Part shown: positions 59,475 to 64,000 of the stretch, in pieces | Layout: every line of letters begins with the position of its first letter | Numbering within the stretch: position 1 is the stretch's first letter | Assembly: GCA_016194745.1 (NCBI GenBank) | Contig: JACQBA010000012.1 | Location: forward strand, 360,041 to 424,040 | Direction: 5' to 3' | Length of the DNA: 64,000 nt | From: Elusimicrobiota bacterium | GTDB taxonomy: Bacteria; Elusimicrobiota; Elusimicrobia; UBA1565; JACRDR01 | Notes under the pieces: generated by a model | Databases searched by the model: none | What the model was told of the DNA's origin: nothing | What the model saw: the letters and a program-made list of their open reading frames with translations, nothing else | Translations under genes and position numbers: made by a program

Positions 59475-61591
59475 TCCGCCGGCGGGACCTATGGCCTGCC
59501 GGCCTGCTGCTGGCGGCGTTCTGCGGGCTCTTGGGACCGTGCCTCTTCACGAGCAGGGTCTACGTGTACAACGATCTGACGAACCTTAGCCTCGCGTGGA
59601 GGACGCTCGTCGCCGAACAGGTCGCGCGCGGAGTCCTTCCGCTCTGGAATCCCTATTCGGCATACGGGATCCCTCTGATCGGAAACCTTCAGACTGGAGC
59701 GTTCTTTCCGATCTCGGTGCTCTTCACGCTGTTTCCCTTCACCCAAGCATTGGGGCCATATCTCTTGGCGCTCTATTGCGTCGCGGGTTGCGGCGCTTAC
59801 CTGTGGCTAAGGCGGTTGGGATTATCGAGGTCCTCGTGTCTCGCGGGTGCCTTCGCGTTCTCTCTGTCGGGATTCTGCGTCGGCCACATCCAGTTTCCGA
59901 ACATTCTCGGAGCCTTCGTGTGGATGCCGTTCTTCTTTCTGTTCAGCGAATCCCCGCTGCTTCTGGCCGTTGCGGCGGCCCTGTCCATCCATTCCGGCTA
60001 CCCGCCGATCACCAGCGGCGTGGCCGCCTCATGCTTCATCCTCGCGTGGGCCTGGCCCAGGCGGGCGACGCGAGCGGCCCTGGCGGTCTCACTCTTCGGC
60101 GGGTTCGCGTTGGCGCTGGCGCTGGGCGCGGCGGTGCTCCTTCCGGGATGGGAAGCAGGGACGCAGTCGGCACGCGCGTTCGGGATGCCGCGGGGCGAAC
60201 GGATGGAGTTTTCTCTCGCGCCGCGGGACGCCGGCATGCTGCTCCATCCCCGGCTGGGCGCGGCGCGCGTCCGGGCGCCGCTGACGGCCGAACTCGCGCA
60301 ACAGGGGTACCGCCGGGCATCGTACCTGCCCGCATGGAAGAGCGCTTACAGCGGGGTCCTCGCGGCCGCCGCGGTCCTCGTCGGCACGGCCGCGCTCGCG
60401 CGCTCGGCGCCGACGTCGGCCGCTGGGCTAGCCGCGTTTCTTTCGTTGTCGGCGCTATTGCTCTTCGGGGACCGCAGTGCGCCGTCGGCGTGGATATGGG
60501 ACCATCTGCCGGGGGCCTCTCTCATCCGAGGACCATCGCGGCAGAGCTTCCTGCTCGCGGCGGCGACCGTCCCGCTCGCGGCAATGGGCGTCGAGACGAT
60601 TGCTCGCGCCAGGAGCGCCAAACGCACAATGACCGCGGCGATCGCCTTCGCCGGGGCCGTGTTCATCGGAGGGGAACTCCTCGCTACGGGGTGGCGATTC
60701 TACCCGACCTTGCCGAAGGACTACTACTCGAGCGGCGGCGCCTTGGTGGAGTTCCTCCGAGCGGGCTTGGACGGGGGCCGCTACAGGTCGCTCGCCTCCA
60801 GCGGAAACGTGGCGCGTTGGAGGCACCAGTGGACGGACGACGAGGGCAAGCGCCATTTCGACGGCGCAGGATTCATGAAAGGCGGATTCGACGACAGCGA
60901 CGCGTTCTGGCCGAGGCGACTGTACAACGACGCGATGATGCTCGAGTATAGGCAGCGCCTGTTCGGAACGAGCAATGCGCCGTTCCATCTCCCGTCGGCC
61001 ACGGCCGACTACGAGCCGCTGATCCCGGCCCGCTCGGCCCGCCTCAATCAGCTGTTCGCGACCTCGCAGCCTGAGGCGCTCGCGGCGATGATGCGCTGGG
61101 CGGACGTGCGATTCGTCGCGTCTCGGACTCCGATCAGCGCGCCGGGAGTCGTCAACCGAGGCAAGCATGTGTGGCACTTCGTCCAAGCGCCGAAGGCGAC
61201 GTCCGGAGCCTATTGGTTTCCGGCCTCTTGGCGCGAACGCCTCGGCGGGGACATCGATCGCATGCCGTCGGAAGCCCCGGCCGCGCCATGGCGGATCGAG
61301 CGAAGTCGTGAAGACCACCTCGCGATCAGCGGGGAGTCGAAGGAAAGCGGCATCCTGTACGTAGCGCAACCGAAATATCCCGGTTGGAAGGCGTACGTGA
61401 ACGGACGTCGCGTCCAGATCGAAAGAGCGTTGACCGCGTTCGAAATGATCAGCGTGCCGACGGGACCATGGAAGGTAGACCTCCTCTACCGTCCGCTGTC
61501 GTGGAAGGTCGGACTACTCGCAACGCTGGGGGCGCTAGCCGCGCTAATCGTCTCGGGCATGAAAAAGACGAAGGCCCTGGCGGAAGGATGA
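59471..61591 (+). CDS. YfhO-family polytopic membrane protein, copy 2 (706 aa)
   Basis: GTG start at 59471 overlapping the stop of copy 1. It is a clear paralogue: same first-loop motif (VLPLWNPYSAYGIPLIGNLQ), same helix pattern, and same ending (YPGWKAYVNGRRVQIERALT ... VDLLYRP). It differs mainly in loop lengths after TM8 and the segment around RHQWTDDEGKRHFDGAGF. Likely a GT-C-type glycosyltransferase paired with copy 1 by tandem duplication and divergence. End of the long plus-strand series. Confidence 0.8.
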   Translation: MIRRRDLWPAGLLLAAFCGLLGPCLFTSRVYVYNDLTNLSLAWRTLVAEQVARGVLPLWNPYSAYGIPLIGNLQTGAFFPISVLFTLFPFTQALGPYLLALYCVAGCGAYLWLRRLGLSRSSCLAGAFAFSLSGFCVGHIQFPNILGAFVWMPFFFLFSESPLLLAVAAALSIHSGYPPITSGVAASCFILAWAWPRRATRAALAVSLFGGFALALALGAAVLLPGWEAGTQSARAFGMPRGERMEFSLAPRDAGMLLHPRLGAARVRAPLTAELAQQGYRRASYLPAWKSAYSGVLAAAAVLVGTAALARSAPTSAAGLAAFLSLSALLLFGDRSAPSAWIWDHLPGASLIRGPSRQSFLLAAATVPLAAMGVETIARARSAKRTMTAAIAFAGAVFIGGELLATGWRFYPTLPKDYYSSGGALVEFLRAGLDGGRYRSLASSGNVARWRHQWTDDEGKRHFDGAGFMKGGFDDSDAFWPRRLYNDAMMLEYRQRLFGTSNAPFHLPSATADYEPLIPARSARLNQLFATSQPEALAAMMRWADVRFVASRTPISAPGVVNRGKHVWHFVQAPKATSGAYWFPASWRERLGGDIDRMPSEAPAAPWRIERSREDHLAISGESKESGILYVAQPKYPGWKAYVNGRRVQIERALTAFEMISVPTGPWKVDLLYRPLSWKVGLLATLGALAALIVSGMKKTKALAEG

Positions 61592-61738
61592 ATACTCCAG
61601 GCTTTCCAAGGAACAACGTGAGTCCAGGCGCGTTGATGGGGCATGGCGTCGCGTTCTCGCCGAGAGGGAGGGGGAGAGCAAGGGGAAATTTCCTAGAGTT
61701 CCTCGAACCAGGCCATAAGATGGGGGACGCATCGGCAT

Positions 61739-62038
61739 ATGGCTAGAAAACCAAGGAAAGACGCGGCATCGACACCAATTCCTGCCATCCAGACGCTCCT
61801 TTCGCCGCTCGGGCGCAAATTTCTCGCAAGCGGGGGGATATTGGTGCTCTTGGGTTTTTCCCTCCTTTCTCAAGCCGACTCCCTGGGTCGAAACTGGGCT
61901 GCCGTGCTGGCGCCCTTCCTGCTCTTGGCAGGCTACCTGGCGCTGCTTCTTTCGATCGTTTTCCCCGCATCGTACATGGTTTCCCCGGAGATCCAACCCA
62001 CTTCCACCGTTCCGAGAGGACCAGGACCGGTCCGATAG
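61739..62038 (+). CDS. Small membrane protein with two helices (99 aa)
   Basis: ATG at 61739. Two membrane helices: KFLASGGILVLLGFSLLSQA (about 27-46) and WAAVLAPFLLLAGYLALLLSI (about 53-73), with a basic N terminus and a Pro/Thr-rich tail. The pattern 'G-I-x-V-L-L-G-F ... LAP-x-L-L-L-x-G-Y' resembles DUF3098-type small proteins. No strong ribosome site. An overlapping minus-strand frame looks non-coding. Confidence 0.5.
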   Translation: MARKPRKDAASTPIPAIQTLLSPLGRKFLASGGILVLLGFSLLSQADSLGRNWAAVLAPFLLLAGYLALLLSIVFPASYMVSPEIQPTSTVPRGPGPVR

Positions 62039-62103
62039 TCTTTTCCGCGTTTCGCGGACCTTCTCTGGTGGACTCGCTTCCACATATCTATCCAGCTGCG
62101 TTT

Positions 62104-62551
62104 CGCCGTTGGTCTTTTTCTTGAGGCGGGTTGCCGGCCTCCCTTCCATGGTCTTTTCTTTGGTTGCTAATTTGGCTTACGGTTTTTTCGGATTCGGCCT
62201 TCGATGGTGTTTTTCGGGCCGTACCGCTTTGATGGTCTTTTCGGAATCCGGCTAAATACCCTGGGTCTGAGGCCGGATCTTAGCTCCTCCTTTCTTGGTC
62301 TTTTTTAGGGAGCCATGATTTGGCCGAAAGGTCGGCCGCATCTCGGCCGCAGTCCTCATGGTCTTTTTGAGCTCGGACTCTGCGGCCGGCCGGCAGCCGG
62401 TGGTCGGCCGGTTTTTTGCCTGATCCCTAAGACTCGTTTCGTGGTCTTTTTGGCTAGGTCCCGGGATGGGGTTATGCGACCCAAAAAGTAGGCAATTTTC
62501 CGGGTGTTTACCCTGGGTTCTTTCATGGTCTTTTTGGGGGTCCCGATGGGC
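62104..62551 (+). repeat. Irregular array of eight TGGTCTTTT motifs, several in hairpin loops
   Basis: TGGTCTTTT or near variants begin at 62110, 62149, 62205, 62233, 62296, 62359, 62442 and 62526. Five or six lie in loops of 17-24 bases closed by stems that differ in sequence. The clearest are 62271-62287 with 62309-62325 and 62344-62355 with 62375-62388. This occupies a stretch without a convincing gene (62039-62885). Confidence 0.55.
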
Positions 62552-62705
62552 CTCGGGTGCCGCCGAAAAGTTGCCAACTTTTGGGCGGCCGGCGGGATCC
62601 AAATTCGGTCCGAGCGGCGCAGCTTTCCAAGCTTCGAGGGGAGCTCCGACTGCTAATTTTGAAAACCTAATACGGTATCCATGAAAGACTCAAAATAGCG
62701 CGTGG

Positions 62706-62718
62706 ATTCCGTCGGAAT
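62706..62718. repeat. Short palindrome in the intergenic region 62552-62885
   Basis: ATTCCG and CGGAAT around one base (near 62706-62718). The surrounding stretch is AT-rich (for example around 62771-62800) and has no open frame I can support; it lies beyond the 3' end of the winged-helix gene. Confidence 0.3.
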
Positions 62719-62810
62719 GCAGCTTTTCTTGCCAATGCGTCTCAAGCTGGCCCGAAGACGGCTCCCTGGCATATATGAAACATAATATAGATTATCACAA
62801 GTGGCGGGAC

Positions 62811-62835
62811 AAAAAAAGGGCCCAGGAAATCGGCC
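62811..62835 (-). terminator. Weak terminator after the winged-helix gene
   Basis: On the minus strand a short GGCC / GGCC stem (62832-62835 with 62819-62822) is followed by seven T (62811-62817), about 50 bases after the stop at 62886. The stem is only four to five pairs. Confidence 0.35.
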
Positions 62836-62885
62836 TAGTTTTTGCTTTTTGTTGACGGGAAGGGAGGTAGGATTCTGCTAGGAAT

Positions 62886-63284
62886 CTAGGCCGAAAGGAA
62901 CCGGTTAAGCTGCCAGCCGGGACTTTTTGGCCTACCCTTCGGTCTGAAAGAGCCGATCCGGCGCAGGGCTTTTGCTCCCATGCACAGGACCCGGAGCTCG
63001 GCCCACCGTAACCGGTAACGCTCGGTCGTGGGCCCGACAAGCTCCAGAACGTCGCTACCCGCCTTCGTGATCCGCCAGCGGTCGGGCGGTCTGCCGGTGC
63101 GCTTCTTCCGGCTGCGTCTTCGCGCGATTAGACCAATTTGTTGCAGGCGTGTCAACATCCGGTGACAGCCCTTCGGCGTGAGCGCGCGGTGGTTGCGGAC
63201 TAGGTGCAGCACCTCCCAGGCTTCTAGGCTCGCGCGGAAAGAGAGCGCTTCGACCAAATGAAGGATCGGGTAGTGGCGCGGCAC
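62886..63284 (-). CDS. Winged-helix DNA-binding protein (132 aa)
   Basis: GTG start at 63284 chosen because a -10 box (TAGAAT) lies nine bases upstream. The core, residues about 20-80, is a winged helix: ALTPKGCHRMLTRLQQIGLI (recognition region), then basic wing RRRSRKKRTGRPPDRWRITK and AGSDVLELVGP, as in PadR/MarR-like or transcriptional regulators with a 'GRPP-x-x-W-x-I-T-x-x-G' wing. The C-terminal 50 residues are basic. Candidate local repressor; target unknown. Confidence 0.65.
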   Translation of the reverse strand: MPRHYPILHLVEALSFRASLEAWEVLHLVRNHRALTPKGCHRMLTRLQQIGLIARRRSRKKRTGRPPDRWRITKAGSDVLELVGPTTERYRLRWAELRVLCMGAKALRRIGSFRPKGRPKSPGWQLNRFLSA

Positions 63285-63724
63285 GCGGGGCCGATTCTAC
63301 CATCCCGCCAGAGCCGCGCGCAAGCGCATTGTAAGCTCTGTAATCTGCCACCGTGACCTTTGGCGCTGCCCTTGCCGTTCGCCATGGCCCTAGGGTCGAA
63401 ATCAGAACCCCCCCGCCGTCGACCTCGGCAGAGAGGCAAATTTGGACCTTTGGAGATGCCGCGGCAACCGCCAGAAATGGCGGGCCGCGCCGGTAAGCAC
63501 CGGCCGCGCTGGTGGTGCGGTCCGCACCGCCGCCCTGGGCGTTGCGATCCCACCGCCGCGACCGGCGAGGCGAGCTCGATACTCTGCCGCCGCGGCCGGT
63601 GATGGTCGACCAGCGCCGCGCGCGGTGGTTCTCGAGGACCGCTCGAATCGGCGCTGCGGGATCTCCCCTCCGTCCTTGGTGGTGGTGCCGATCGGCAGCA
63701 GCGCCGCGGGCGGCGCTGAAGGCC
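63285..63724. other. GC-rich intergenic region with hairpins; no supported gene
   Basis: Holds the promoter of the winged-helix gene (minus strand: TTGCGC, 18 bases, TAGAAT), a perfect inverted repeat GGTGCGG / CCGCACC (63514-63520, 63522-63528), and a strong hairpin AGCGCC / GGCGCT (63700-63705, 63712-63717) just after the stop of the gene at the right edge, likely its 3' structure although no T run follows. Overlapping frames are Arg/Pro-rich and look non-coding. Confidence 0.5.
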
Positions 63725-64000
63725 TCACGCGACCCCAGGCACGCCGTTCATGTAGTCTTGGAATTTGGCCGTGAGCGCGGCGAGCTTGGCCTGCGCGGCG
63801 CCGAGGATCGCGTTGAACTGTTCCGCGCTCTGCCCGCCATAGTGGGACTTGGCCCATTCGTTCTGTAGGTAGACGATATGATCGCGTTCGCCCTGAACCT
63901 CGGCGCCGAGCGCCTCGAGCTTCTTTTGGTCCGGCGGCGCGCTCGCGTTCTGTGGCGGCGTGGCGGGATCTGCAGCAGCGCCGGCCGCGGCGAGCGCTGC
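63725..64000 (-). CDS. C-terminal part of a helical protein (5' end outside the window)
   Basis: Reading inward from the right edge gives 91 residues in frame to a TGA at 63725. It begins with an Ala-rich/Pro-rich stretch (AALAAAGAAADPATPPQNAS) that looks like a linker or end of a signal region, then helices with coiled-coil character (LEALGAEVQGERDHIVYLQN; AQAKLAALTAKFQDYMNGVP). Codon use matches the host genes. No family recognised. Function unknown. Confidence 0.65.
   Translation of the reverse strand, partial: AALAAAGAAADPATPPQNASAPPDQKKLEALGAEVQGERDHIVYLQNEWAKSHYGGQSAEQFNAILGAAQAKLAALTAKFQDYMNGVPGVA

Noticed and set aside
62252..62602. Minus-strand frames with repeated KKTM-type peptides
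   Set aside because: They arise from the repeated motif (reverse complement AAAAAGACCATG), change frame between repeats and contain stops, so a coding repeat protein is not supported.

Overview
The window reads as a GC-rich Gram-negative bacterial chromosome carrying a lower-GC prophage at its left end. Outer-membrane features (a BamA-like barrel, TolC, RND and MacAB efflux parts, lipoproteins), meso-DAP/lysine synthesis (lysA) and a division cluster murB-ftsQ-ftsA-ftsZ followed by a PilT-type ATPase fit a didermic bacterium with twitching or type IV pilus machinery. The overall flavour (dense secreted proteins, YfhO-type membrane proteins, PilT next to ftsZ) would suit a deep-branching lineage such as Elusimicrobiota, but that placement is a guess; no rRNA gene is present.

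Region 1 (1-10,858) is a prophage lying on the minus strand. It ends at a tyrosine recombinase (9606-10568) beside tRNA-Glu(TTC), followed by tRNA-Lys(TTT). Reading in the direction of transcription there are small accessory genes with short hairpin leaders, a zinc-ribbon protein, a lipoprotein, a low-GC gene of unknown role, an excisionase-like HTH protein, a replication module (initiator-like protein and DnaB helicase), three glutamine- or glycine-rich proteins that look like virion or DNA-ejection proteins, and a truncated terminase-small-subunit-like HTH protein. The left attachment site and the head and tail genes lie outside the window.

Region 2 (10,875-22,433) is rich in exported proteins, above all predicted secreted peptidases of unrelated classes: an M48-like HEIIH protein, an S53 sedolisin, a protein with a caspase-fold-like His/Cys pair, and a HEVQH metallopeptidase. 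It also has a 44-residue exported peptide ending in a Cys cluster, a secreted peroxiredoxin and an unusual SDR protein.

Region 3 (22,488-34,463) holds a response-regulator/histidine-kinase hybrid and a tightly overlapping efflux operon under a TetR repressor whose palindromic operator covers the -10 box: tetR, tolC, RND pump, an in-frame MFS-TolC fusion, macA, macB.

Region 4 (34,553-40,310) has more exported or membrane proteins: a calcium-loop protein, an M48 lipoprotein, an alpha/beta hydrolase and proteins of unknown role.

Region 5 (40,386-61,591) is a long plus-strand housekeeping series with stop/start overlaps: murB, ftsQ, ftsA, ftsZ, pilT, deoxynucleoside kinase, pgeF, hisC, cmk, plsC, an S1 protein, a TPR protein, a 980-residue peptidase/beta-propeller/outer-membrane-barrel protein, lysA, a methyltransferase and two tandem YfhO-like proteins. 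It joins cell division, envelope synthesis and translation.

Region 6 (61,592-64,000) is AT-richer and gene-poor. It contains an irregular array of eight TGGTCTTTT-type motifs, several in the loops of hairpins, a winged-helix regulator and the 3' end of another gene. Across the window, many isolated genes have a sigma70-like -10 box only 6-11 bases before the start codon, which suggests frequent leaderless or near-leaderless transcripts.
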